Counted from the first letter of the stretch, positions 28,312 through 35,786 are shown. The stretch is 64,000 bases of DNA from a bacterium (GCA_017467605.1 JAFUSQ010000039.1:1-64000), one strand, 5' to 3'. Numbers and translations are program-made. The notes: a model not told the origin generated them from the sequence alone.

Positions 28312-29802
28312 ATGAAAACAACAAATCTCAAAAGCATTGTCGATATATATGAAAAAGATGAAAACAAAGATTTATCTCAAGAATACCTAAATTACTTGGG
28401 AAGCAATATAAAACTTTCAGATTTAATATCTTTAAAAAGTTTAGTTAATTCTTTTTATAAAATAGATAAATCATTATCTGTTGTCTACCTTAGTAATTTT
28501 TATATTAGTTATAATATTCCTCAAATAGGCAAAGAATTCGATTTATTAAAAGTTTCTGATAATTTAATAATTAATATTGAATACAAACAAAAATATACAG
28601 AAAATGTAAAAAAACAATTGCTGAAAAACAGATATTATCTAAACTTTCTTGACAAAAACCTTTTTATTTATACATATATTGCAGAAAATGAAAAAGTATA
28701 CAAATTAGACCAAAACAATAATTTAACTGAAACTGATATCGCTGAGGTTATCGATATTATAAAAAAGCAGTCAGATGAAGAATACATATATACCGATGAC
28801 TTAGACTTATTATTTAAACCTAGTAATTATTTAATTTCCCCATTTAATAAAACAGAACAATTTATAAATGAGGAGTATTTTCTGACTCAAGAACAAGAAG
28901 AAATTAAAAATAATATTGATACAGAAATTCAAAAGAACAATAAGTATTTTTTAATTACAGGTAGTGCTGGTAGTGGAAAAACATTATTAACATATCATAT
29001 AGCACATGAATATATGAAACTTGGTATTGATGTAGCTATTATTCATGTTGGGCACCTTAACAATGGACATATTGCATTAAAAGAAGATTACAAATGGAAT
29101 ATTCAACCAATTAAATTTTGGGATGAAATATTTACTAATAATAATTCACAAATTGTTATTATTGATGAATCTCAACGTATGAATAATAAATATCAATTTG
29201 AAAAAATAATGAATAAAATTGTAGAAAAAAATATAACTTTAATAATGAGTGGAGATAAAAAGCAAACATTAGGTAATAATGAGGGTTGGGCGATTGACAC
29301 TGAAAATATTATACGGTTTAGTTTATCAAAGAAAATAAGGACAAATAAAGAATTGGTAAACTTTCTTAGAACAATATTTGATTTAAAAAGAAAAAATGAT
29401 TTAAAACCAAAAAATAAAAATGTGAATGTATTATATTTTGATAAATTAAAAGATGCAAAACAATATATAAAAGCAAATAAAAATTATAATTATATATCTT
29501 ACACTCCTAATACTGGGAATTATTCGCCTTTATGTAAAGCTCATTCATTAAATTTTTCAGATACAGGTACATCACATGAAGTCGTTGGGCAAGAATTTGA
29601 GAATGTTTTAGTTGTTTTAGATAACCATTTTTATTATGACGAAGATAAAAAATTAAAAGCATATAAAATTCAGCATAATCCATATCATCCGTTAAAAATG
29701 TTTTATCAGCAAATAACCAGAACAATTAATAAACTAGAAATAGTTGTTATTGGGAATATTGAATTATTTAATAATATAATAAGCATTTTTGATACAAAAT
29801 AA
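28312..29802 (+). CDS. nuclease - SF1 helicase fusion (NERD-like / DUF2075)
   Basis: 496 residues. Residues 70-95 read IGKEFDLL...IINIEYKQ, a PD-(D/E)XK-type core (D77, E90, K92) as in NERD nucleases. Residues 215-290 hold Walker A GSAGSGKT and Walker B VIIDESQR, followed by IMSGDKKQTLG (motif III) and a C-terminal VVGQEFENVLVV and FYQQITRT (motifs V/VI), as in DUF2075 helicases. The layout resembles nuclease-helicase immunity proteins such as Nhi, though I cannot show homology. Single gene, divergent from the methyltransferases. Confidence 0.8.
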   Translation: MKTTNLKSIVDIYEKDENKDLSQEYLNYLGSNIKLSDLISLKSLVNSFYKIDKSLSVVYLSNFYISYNIPQIGKEFDLLKVSDNLIINIEYKQKYTENVKKQLLKNRYYLNFLDKNLFIYTYIAENEKVYKLDQNNNLTETDIAEVIDIIKKQSDEEYIYTDDLDLLFKPSNYLISPFNKTEQFINEEYFLTQEQEEIKNNIDTEIQKNNKYFLITGSAGSGKTLLTYHIAHEYMKLGIDVAIIHVGHLNNGHIALKEDYKWNIQPIKFWDEIFTNNNSQIVIIDESQRMNNKYQFEKIMNKIVEKNITLIMSGDKKQTLGNNEGWAIDTENIIRFSLSKKIRTNKELVNFLRTIFDLKRKNDLKPKNKNVNVLYFDKLKDAKQYIKANKNYNYISYTPNTGNYSPLCKAHSLNFSDTGTSHEVVGQEFENVLVVLDNHFYYDEDKKLKAYKIQHNPYHPLKMFYQQITRTINKLEIVVIGNIELFNNIISIFDTK

Positions 29803-29879
29803 AAAGCACTATTTCAAACATCTGATAAAAATATCTCAAACCATCTGTGAATTTATAATTAGATAGTAGATATAACCTT

Positions 29880-30120
29880 TCAGGATAGTTTGGATGCGTT
29901 TTTGTTGGCTATGATGCCAAGTTATTGGGAGTTTAAGGCAAGTTTATAGTGTAGAGATTTGCTAGACTTTCTCTTGGCTGCTCGCCTTCGACGTTTCTGC
30001 GTTTTCCGCCATTAGTGGCTATAGTCACAGTCGGAAAAGATATTCTGGACTTATTTCTGCGAATAAGAACGATTAATGTGTGTGGCGGATTTTTGCAAGG
30101 CTGAAGTGAGGCTTAAGAGT
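29880..30120 (+). ncRNA. candidate structured RNA upstream of the reverse transcriptase operon
   Basis: Lies in a 413-base gap and is richer in G+C than its surroundings. Hairpins visible: TTGGC/GCCAA (29905-29920), AGAGA/TCTCT (29953-29974), a two-level stem TTTTCCG/CGGAAAA with inner GTGGC/GTCAC (30002-30038), and CTTATT/AATAAG (30050-30067). The place, before the first gene of an operon that ends in a retron-like RT, is where a retron msr-msd would be. I could not find a convincing long a1/a2 end-pairing, so this is a candidate only. A 49-codon open frame without start also crosses it. Confidence 0.4.
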
Positions 30121-30162
30121 TATTTGGATTGAATATGATTGATTTTATTCCAAAATTTGCAC

Positions 30163-30179
30163 CGACTCTTTTTGTCGTA
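30163..30179. promoter_or_regulatory. WYL-type operator in front of the RT operon
   Basis: Read on the minus strand: TACGACAAAAAGAGTCG. This is the same half-site, 7-base spacer and GTC as at 33025-33040 and in the palindrome before the WYL gene (35478-35512). It ends 36 bases before the ATG of the first operon gene, in the expected -35 area; a TATACT lies at 30190-30195. Confidence 0.65.
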
Positions 30180-30215
30180 TCAAACCTTTATACTTAAATT
30201 ATAAAGGAGGTCAAT

Positions 30216-31256
30216 ATGACATTAGAAAGTTTAAACATTAGTACAGAAACCCAAGATTTAGCAAATTTGGTAATGAATCCGTTTTTAGAAAATGGGTTAA
30301 AACAACTGATAGCAGAATATCATTCAAACAAAGTTCGAGAGATAATATCAGAAAATACGGATATTTTTTCTGTATTCCATTATAGTGAAACAAAATTAAT
30401 CAATGAAATTGCCGGAATAGGTTATTGGAGTGTTAAGGATATCAACAATCAAAAAATTGCTGTAATTAATTCTAATAAGGAGTTTGTTATTCCATTTGGT
30501 AATTATAACTCTATAGAGGAAGCAATTGATAACAAAATATGTTGTTCGATAGGTCCAAATAAGTGCTTATTTTATGATTATGACGGGAATCTTCTGGCTG
30601 GTGATATTTCAGAAGATATTCCAAAGTACAGGGAAAAATTAATTGCTCAAAATAGATATACAGAACTAATAATAGAAGAAATAAAAAAACTGCCATTAGA
30701 TATTAATACAGAACATATATATAGGTTAAAATCACAAATTAAGTTGTATGAAGAAAACTTTGAAGTTGTAAAAAATAACACTCAAAAAATGGAAATATCA
30801 CCGGTAAAACATTCTGTTTTTGATTATTCAAAATCAGTCTTTTCAGTGAGTCATAACAAAAGATTTTTCTATTTAAAAGATAAAAATACTCAAAAATACG
30901 GTTTAGTTAACGCAAAAGGAGAATTAATTACTCCGTTTATTTATGATGATATAGCAGGTTTTGTTTCCGGTGAAGGAGAGTATATCTTAATGCGAATGGA
31001 TAATAAATATGGTTTGCTTGATTGCGTGGGGCAAACTGCCGTTAAACCGATATCTGATAACTGTATATCCTTTTATGATGGTTTAGCAGTAATAGAACAA
31101 GATAAAAAATTTGGTTATATTGATACCTCAGGAAATATGGTAATTCCCGTAATTTATGATAAAGCTGAACTTTTTGTATTTGGCAAAGCTGAAGTAGAAC
31201 AAAATGGTGAAAAGTTTTTCATAAACAGAAAAGGTGAAAGGATAAAAAAATGTTAA
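30216..31256 (+). CDS. WG-repeat protein, first gene of RT operon
   Basis: 346 residues. The C-terminal 140 residues contain successive WG repeats (KYGLVNAKGELITPFIYDD; KYGLLDCVGQ; KFGYIDTSGNMVIPVIYDKA). A single degenerate copy (GIGYWSVKDINNQKIAVIN) lies near residue 75. The middle is a helical, Lys/Glu-rich linker. WG repeats build beta-propeller-like or solenoid surfaces for protein contacts. No signal peptide. AAAGGAGG precedes the ATG, the best ribosome binding site of the island. Its end overlaps the DnaB-like gene by 7 bases. It may be the sensor or scaffold of the system. Confidence 0.8.
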   Translation: MTLESLNISTETQDLANLVMNPFLENGLKQLIAEYHSNKVREIISENTDIFSVFHYSETKLINEIAGIGYWSVKDINNQKIAVINSNKEFVIPFGNYNSIEEAIDNKICCSIGPNKCLFYDYDGNLLAGDISEDIPKYREKLIAQNRYTELIIEEIKKLPLDINTEHIYRLKSQIKLYEENFEVVKNNTQKMEISPVKHSVFDYSKSVFSVSHNKRFFYLKDKNTQKYGLVNAKGELITPFIYDDIAGFVSGEGEYILMRMDNKYGLLDCVGQTAVKPISDNCISFYDGLAVIEQDKKFGYIDTSGNMVIPVIYDKAELFVFGKAEVEQNGEKFFINRKGERIKKC

Positions 31257-32035
31257 AATTTGATTCAGATTTAAAAAATTTTCAGGTTGAAAATAAAATT
31301 ACTACCGGTTTCAATGATTTTGATCCTTTTCTTGAAAATATAAAATCTAAAGACAGTATAATAACCGTCGGCGGACGACCATCTATGGGCAAAACTTCTT
31401 TCGCCTTGTCTATTTGTAATTATTTGCTTAAAGAAAAACACAAAGTTTTATATGCTAGTTTAGATTATTCAAAAGATGAAATTGAAAAAAGGTTTATTGA
31501 AAATAAGATAAAAATGCGCATTGAGAAAAAACTTTCGCTTTTGGTAAATAATGCAATCGATTTTTATGATAAATCCGGCCTGTCAATTCTTGCACAGACA
31601 AATTTGGATATAGAAAAATTAGAAGAAATAATAAAAGAAACTAAACCTGAATTCTTATTTATAGATTATGTTCAGTTGTTAAAAATGCCAAAAGCACCGA
31701 ATTTAACCGAAGCAACAAATCTTGCAATATATGAAATTAAACGTATCGCAAGAGAAAATAACCTATGCGTGTTTTTATTGTCGCAGCTGTCACGCAACCC
31801 AGAATACCGAACGGATAAACGACCAATTTTATCTGATTTGAGAAACGGGAGTTTGTTAGAAGAATTATCTGATGTAGTTATTATGATTTATCGCAACGGT
31901 TACTACAATATGAATAATAAAAATCTTGCAGAAGAAATTATTATAAGAAAAAACAATTCCGGTCCGATAGGAAATTTCTTTTTGAATTTTAAAGACGGAT
32001 TTTTTGAAAATATAGATAATTTGGGAAATTTATAA
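31250..32035 (+). CDS. stand-alone DnaB C-terminal (RecA-like) ATPase
   Basis: 261 residues. TGFNDFDPFL, Walker A GGRPSMGKTS (residues 41-50), Walker B FLFIDYVQLL (135-144), LLSQLSRNPEYR, KRPILSDLRNGSLLEE and VVIMIYR (R215) are the complete helicase core of DnaB. The N-terminal primase-interaction domain and linker are missing; replicative DnaB is about 450 residues. It therefore cannot be the cell's main helicase. Placed between a WG protein and a reverse transcriptase with overlapping or 2-base junctions, it is probably an accessory ATPase acting on the RT product or on invading replication forks. Confidence 0.88.
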   Translation: MLKFDSDLKNFQVENKITTGFNDFDPFLENIKSKDSIITVGGRPSMGKTSFALSICNYLLKEKHKVLYASLDYSKDEIEKRFIENKIKMRIEKKLSLLVNNAIDFYDKSGLSILAQTNLDIEKLEEIIKETKPEFLFIDYVQLLKMPKAPNLTEATNLAIYEIKRIARENNLCVFLLSQLSRNPEYRTDKRPILSDLRNGSLLEELSDVVIMIYRNGYYNMNNKNLAEEIIIRKNNSGPIGNFFLNFKDGFFENIDNLGNL

Positions 32036-32037
32036 TT

Positions 32038-32892
32038 ATGGAATACAAAATTATAAAAACAAAAAAACGAACAATTTATGCACCGGATAAGGAATTAAAA
32101 AAGATGCAGCGGGATGTTTTAAAGATTATTAAACAAGTTTTTAAGCTAAGTTTTAGTATAAAAGATTGTGCAAAAGTTCACACAAATCAGAAATGGATTT
32201 TGAAAATGGATATCAAAAACTTTTATGAGTCTGTTTCTGATGCTCAAATAAAACGAGCCATTGACAGTATTTTTAATAACATAAATAAACCTGTTCAGTA
32301 TAATAAAAATGAAATTTATGCAATTTGCACGCTTGACGGCAAACTCCCGACCGGAGCTGTTACTTCTGCTTATTTTGCTAATATGGTTTTGGAGCCGATT
32401 GATGAAATTATAAAAAATTACTGTAAAAATTTGAGGATAAATTATTCACGCTATATAGATGATATGTTTTTCTCAGGGTCAGATAAAAATAACTTGAGAC
32501 TTGCTGAAATTTTTACGGCTAAATTGTTGTATGAAAACGGATTTTCAATAAACCCAAACAAAACAAAATATATAAGTGATAATCGCAGACAAAATATTCT
32601 CGGAATAGTTGTAAATAATAAAACGGTAAGATTGCCTAAAAAAGAAAAACGAAAATTTCGTGCAATATTTTATAACTATTTAAAATCTATTGCTCTGCAG
32701 CAGAATGGCAATGTAATACCGTTTAAGAAGATAGAATATGATGTTATAAATGGTTATATTTCCTATATTCGAAGCGTTGATACAGAGTTTTATAAGTCCA
32801 TACGAAAATATATTTTGTATATTACATATTCTATGCGGGTAAAAGATACTTCCGAAACAAAAAGACTGATAAAATCAATGTATTGGCATTAA
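32038..32892 (+). CDS. retron-like reverse transcriptase
   Basis: 284 residues. KKRTIYAPDKELKKMQ is the usual R-x-I-x-x-P opening. KDCAKVH fits the retron NAxxH region with Cys for Asn; MDIKNFYESV (D58) is motif A. LPTGAVTSAYFANMVL (103-118) stands where retrons have LPQGAPTSPxLxNL. YIDD (139-142) is the active site; NPNKTKY and ILGIVVN follow, the latter in the place of the retron VTG motif. No maturase domain, so it is not a group II intron RT. Motif 4 lacks the SQ of diversity-generating RTs. Starts 2 bases after the DnaB-like stop. Confidence 0.85.
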   Translation: MEYKIIKTKKRTIYAPDKELKKMQRDVLKIIKQVFKLSFSIKDCAKVHTNQKWILKMDIKNFYESVSDAQIKRAIDSIFNNINKPVQYNKNEIYAICTLDGKLPTGAVTSAYFANMVLEPIDEIIKNYCKNLRINYSRYIDDMFFSGSDKNNLRLAEIFTAKLLYENGFSINPNKTKYISDNRRQNILGIVVNNKTVRLPKKEKRKFRAIFYNYLKSIALQQNGNVIPFKKIEYDVINGYISYIRSVDTEFYKSIRKYILYITYSMRVKDTSETKRLIKSMYWH

Positions 32893-32895
32893 AAA

Positions 32896-32914
32896 AGGTT
32901 ACTTGTTGTAACCT
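32896..32914 (+). terminator. terminator of the RT operon
   Basis: AGGTTAC/GTAACCT stem with loop TTGTT, preceded by six A and followed by CTTTTA. It stands 3 bases after the RT stop codon. Confidence 0.7.
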
Positions 32915-33016
32915 CTTTTAATATAAATCATTTTGATTTTTCGCCAGAAAAATCTTCCAAATATGATTTATGCTGCGTGGCATAAAGCGTATCGCTTGCC
33001 CATAATATTATTATAA

Positions 33017-33040
33017 AACACAACTACGACAAAAAGGGTC
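33017..33040. promoter_or_regulatory. WYL-type operator at the start of the small Cys-rich gene
   Basis: AACACAACTACGAC (33017-33030) is identical to the left arm of the palindrome at 35478; AAAAAGG and GTC follow at the same spacing. A TATAAA lies at 33012-33017, so the operator covers the expected transcription start. It ends three bases before the ATG at 33044. Confidence 0.65.
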
Positions 33041-33043
33041 ATA

Positions 33044-33406
33044 ATGAAAATAAAAATATTTATAATTTTAATACTAATGTCGGGCGGATTATTCATAATG
33101 ATAACGCATTATAAGCCCTCTAATACAGATGTGCCGGTTGTTATCGAAAAACCGGAGAAAGTTTATGTTGAACCTCTAAGTATAACTGTGCCTGAGTCCT
33201 TAAAAATAAATTTTAAAAAAGGTACAGACTATTGCAATACACGAAATATTGCACAAAACGGAGCGTTTGAAAGTTGTGTACTTGATTATATTTATGAATG
33301 CAACAAAAAAGACCAGGAAATTATACTAAAAATCAATACCTACTGCGATAAAACTACCACAAACGAATGCGACAGAAGAAATTGCGTTGAAGAATTTATG
33401 GAATAA
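33044..33406 (+). CDS. small membrane-anchored cysteine-rich protein
   Basis: 120 residues. One N-terminal hydrophobic segment (IFIILILMSGGLFIMI) acts as anchor or signal. The outside part begins with a Pro/Val/Glu linker and ends in a domain with seven cysteines (DYCNTRN, ESCVLDYIYECN, TYCDK, NECDRRNC), which suggests disulfides outside the membrane. No known family. It carries the shared WYL operator directly before its start and so belongs to the RT/WYL regulon by my reading. It is convergent with the HNH genes. Confidence 0.6.
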   Translation: MKIKIFIILILMSGGLFIMITHYKPSNTDVPVVIEKPEKVYVEPLSITVPESLKINFKKGTDYCNTRNIAQNGAFESCVLDYIYECNKKDQEIILKINTYCDKTTTNECDRRNCVEEFME

Positions 33407-33419
33407 AATTATAAAAATG

Positions 33420-33941
33420 TTACCACCAGCAATTTTCACAATTATTACATTCGTTTTTGGTTCTGTTTTCTCGACCAACGTATTTATGTTCACAAAATTT
33501 TAAATAAATTAAATTCTCTGGTGTATTATGAAACTCGCAATTATCGATGTGATGCGTTTCGTATGGAATACCTTTTTCACATTTTTTCTTATCTCCTAAA
33601 AAGGCATTGGCAGCAACATTATATGTGGTAAGGTCTGTAAATCTTTCTGACCCAATTTTTAAATTTAAGTCCTCAATAATTAAATCTTCAATTTTACCAT
33701 TGGTATATTCTATTTTAAATTGTCCAAACTGGCTAACTTTTAAATTTTTAATATTTTCACAAAGTGTTTTTTGTGGTCCTCGTTTATAATACGACTTTAT
33801 ATAATCAAGCATAGTTGTAGTAACTTCATACCAGTCACGTTTTGACTCAGGACAAATTTTTTTTAATTTATCCAATGAATATTTTTTTTCTGATATTCCA
33901 TTTATATTTTGTTTGAACTTTTTGATTATTATTTTATTCAT
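33420..33941 (-). CDS. HNH endonuclease, second of tandem pair
   Basis: 173 residues. THHIDNCEFHNTPENLIYL is the HNH_3 core (H-H, N, N). A C-terminal CEHKYV...CNNCENCWW adds cysteines that may bind zinc. The N-terminal half (KKYSLDKLKKICPESKRDWYEV) is of unknown type and may recognise DNA. Its start codon lies inside the end of the upstream HNH gene, 3 bases after a run of ten G that serves as Shine-Dalgarno sequence. Confidence 0.7.
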   Translation of the reverse strand: MNKIIIKKFKQNINGISEKKYSLDKLKKICPESKRDWYEVTTTMLDYIKSYYKRGPQKTLCENIKNLKVSQFGQFKIEYTNGKIEDLIIEDLNLKIGSERFTDLTTYNVAANAFLGDKKKCEKGIPYETHHIDNCEFHNTPENLIYLKFCEHKYVGRENRTKNECNNCENCWW

Positions 33942-34479
33942 TTACCCCCCCCCCTATTTTAAATCCATGCACAATGGAGTGTTCTGTTGCCGTTAATAAC
34001 ACAAGATTATCAACACTATTGTCATAACCGTCATTTGTTATGTGATGGACGTGGTATCCATCACCTTCTATCTTACCTAAAAATGTGAATGCAACAAAAT
34101 TGTAAATATAATCTTTTCTCAAATTTTCATCTGTAAGGGTTACATATTGCATCTTGTCATCTTTTTGTTTTTGAATTTTTCCATCAAACCTGACTCTACC
34201 AAGATTACTTACCATATATCTCGAATCAAGCGGAAATTCTTTCCAAATTTCGCCTTTTAAGTTATGCTCCTGATAATTGAATGACGGAGAAATACTTCGT
34301 CTTGTATCTAAATCAGTAAATAAAGGACTATAATCATCTAATTTTTGTTTTAATTCATCAAGCCACAAATCATAATTTTTCTTATAAGTTTCAAGAAATT
34401 CAGACTTTTGCTTTTTGTCCATGGTTCCACAAATCTTAATTCGATTTTTCATATCTTCATAAGAAATCATTCTATCCAT
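33934..34479 (-). CDS. HNH endonuclease with NUMOD4-like motif
   Basis: 181 residues. GEIWKEFPLDSRYMVSNLGR is the NUMOD4 motif (W..F....Y.VSN.GRV), followed by an HNH_3 core VHHITNDGYDNSVDNLVLLT. NUMOD4-HNH proteins are usually homing or phage endonucleases. GGAG lies inside the end of the WYL gene, 2 bases separate the stop and start, so it is part of the WYL operon. The last codons (GGG GGG GGG G..) are the homopolymer described separately. Confidence 0.82.
   Translation of the reverse strand: MDRMISYEDMKNRIKICGTMDKKQKSEFLETYKKNYDLWLDELKQKLDDYSPLFTDLDTRRSISPSFNYQEHNLKGEIWKEFPLDSRYMVSNLGRVRFDGKIQKQKDDKMQYVTLTDENLRKDYIYNFVAFTFLGKIEGDGYHVHHITNDGYDNSVDNLVLLTATEHSIVHGFKIGGGVNE
33945..33954. repeat. 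homopolymer C10/G10 tract at a ribosome binding site
   Basis: Ten C on the plus strand (ten G in the transcript). It encodes the last glycines of the NUMOD4-HNH protein and lies three bases before the ATG of the second HNH gene. Gain or loss of one G gives an immediate stop in the first gene and changes SD spacing for the second. Confidence 0.8.
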
Positions 34480-34481
34480 AG

Positions 34482-35450
34482 TTAATTCTCCTTTATATTT
34501 TTATACATTTTTTTAATTTCACTGTTGTATGCATCTTTTAAACTTTGAGGTGAGAGAATTTTTACACTGCTGCGCCATTTTAAAATTTCTGTTATAATTT
34601 CAAATTTCCCGCTTGCTTTTAATGATAATGTGTACGAACCATCGTCATTTAATTTACCCCTTTGAGTTGGGTGGAAAAAGTATTCTTTCACGTCATCTGC
34701 ACAGTCTTTATCAAATTGCAAAACTACATCAAAAACTTCACTCTGATACACTCCAAATGACCTTGCACAATATTCTTCCATGCTAAATTTTTCATCTTTA
34801 TCAAAATAATTATTAGTCAGTTTTATATCCTTTATTTTTGCAATTCTGTATGTACGAATGGCTTGAGAGTAGTTATTATATGCAATTAGATATGCTCTGT
34901 CAGAATGCAAAATACCATAAGGATTTAGTGTAAAATCTTTATCCATATCTGCATATCTGATTACAATTTGCTTTTGGCAAAGTATTGCATCATTTATTAT
35001 TTGTAATGTTTCAAGTTTAATATTTTCCCTAAATCCCTGTCTTATAGCATAGGCTTGGGTCGATAAAATTTCATCCACATCAACATTAGAAACATTTTGC
35101 GGATTAAGTGCCTTTATTTTTTCAATAAGTTCGTCAATTTCTTTTTGTTTTGCCGGAGATTTTAGAGATTTTTTGCAGTATTCAAGATTGGCAAAATCCG
35201 CAGATGTAAAATTAATGAGCCAATTCATTGTCCCTTTTTTAAATCTCCAACGTTTTTTCTTGTCTTTATCGTTATAAACTTCTTCTATTTTGTTGCCAAA
35301 ATTTTCAAACAATACTGCTTTCATACGTTCTGCACTACGGCGGGAACATTCAAATTCATGTGCAATATCATCCAATGTCAAACCGCCGTAACTATTCTGC
35401 ATTAGTATAGCAAGTTCTATAATTTCATTTGCTTTATTTAATCTCGACAT
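34482..35450 (-). CDS. WYL-domain transcriptional regulator
   Basis: 322 residues. The N-terminal winged helix (GGLTLDDIAHEFECSRRSAERM) is followed by a WYL domain (QKQIVIRYADMDKDFTLNPYGILHSDRAYLIAYN, then RTYRIAKIKDIKLTNNYF) and a C-terminal WCX-like region (VVLQFDKDCADDV...TEILKWRSSVKILSP). This is the architecture of BrxR/CapW repressors, which guard defence loci and bind inverted repeats. A perfect 14-bp inverted repeat lies 28 bases before its start, and matching sites lie before the RT operon and the small Cys-rich gene. It heads an operon with two HNH nucleases. Confidence 0.88.
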   Translation of the reverse strand: MSRLNKANEIIELAILMQNSYGGLTLDDIAHEFECSRRSAERMKAVLFENFGNKIEEVYNDKDKKKRWRFKKGTMNWLINFTSADFANLEYCKKSLKSPAKQKEIDELIEKIKALNPQNVSNVDVDEILSTQAYAIRQGFRENIKLETLQIINDAILCQKQIVIRYADMDKDFTLNPYGILHSDRAYLIAYNNYSQAIRTYRIAKIKDIKLTNNYFDKDEKFSMEEYCARSFGVYQSEVFDVVLQFDKDCADDVKEYFFHPTQRGKLNDDGSYTLSLKASGKFEIITEILKWRSSVKILSPQSLKDAYNSEIKKMYKNIKEN

Positions 35451-35477
35451 TTGTTTCTCCTTATATTTTCATAATAT

Positions 35478-35512
35478 AACACAACTACGACAAAATGAGT
35501 CGTAGTTGTGTT
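35478..35512. promoter_or_regulatory. 14-bp palindromic operator of the WYL regulator
   Basis: AACACAACTACGAC (35478-35491), spacer AAAATGA, GTCGTAGTTGTGTT (35499-35512): perfect arms. It sits in the promoter of the WYL gene (transcribed leftwards). The core TACGAC-N7-GTC recurs at 33025-33040 and, inverted, at 30163-30179. Confidence 0.8.
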
Positions 35513-35521
35513 TGTTTTTGA

Positions 35522-35656
35522 ACAACATTCAAACGCTACAAAGAATTATGCGTTGAAGTTAAGCGGCAAAATGAAACCTTAAAGCCAGAACAAATTGAAT
35601 GGGGTGAATTTTTAATAAAAAATAAAATTCCGTATCGAGTAGTACTAGTTGAGTAA
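35522..35656 (+). pseudogene. remnant of a VRR-NUC-type nuclease gene
   Basis: A frame of 42 codons ending at TAA 35654-35656 encodes YKELCVEVKRQNETLKPEQ followed by IEWGEFLIKNKIPYRVVL. E-x-K then S/T-L-x-P-x-Q-x-x-W is the pattern of the VRR-NUC (PD-(D/E)XK) C-terminus. A TGA precedes it immediately, there is no start codon, and the palindromic operator abuts it. The rest of the gene seems to have been lost, perhaps when the WYL operon arrived. The rest of this 371-base gap (35657-35786) shows no feature. Confidence 0.5.
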
Positions 35657-35786
35657 TAAAAAACATCTTCATCTCATAGTTAATTTAATCTTGTCCTGTA
35701 TGTTAAATTACACCCTTGTTTTTGAGAAACCGTAACGATTTCTCGTAGTCATAAAAGGTTAAATATACTTAAGTATTATTACGGAC

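Noticed and set aside
29860..30110. Protein fragments in the gap before the RT operon (IVDITFQDSLDAFLLAMM and a 49-codon frame)
   Set aside because: Neither has a start codon or RBS, and the hairpins and composition fit an RNA or decayed sequence better; kept only as a note.
32038..32892. Diversity-generating retroelement
   Set aside because: The RT has no SQ in motif 4, and I saw no Avd gene, no C-type-lectin target and no template/variable repeat pair nearby.
32038..32892. Group II intron reverse transcriptase
   Set aside because: No maturase or endonuclease domain, and the gene is embedded in a tight operon without domain V-like RNA behind it.
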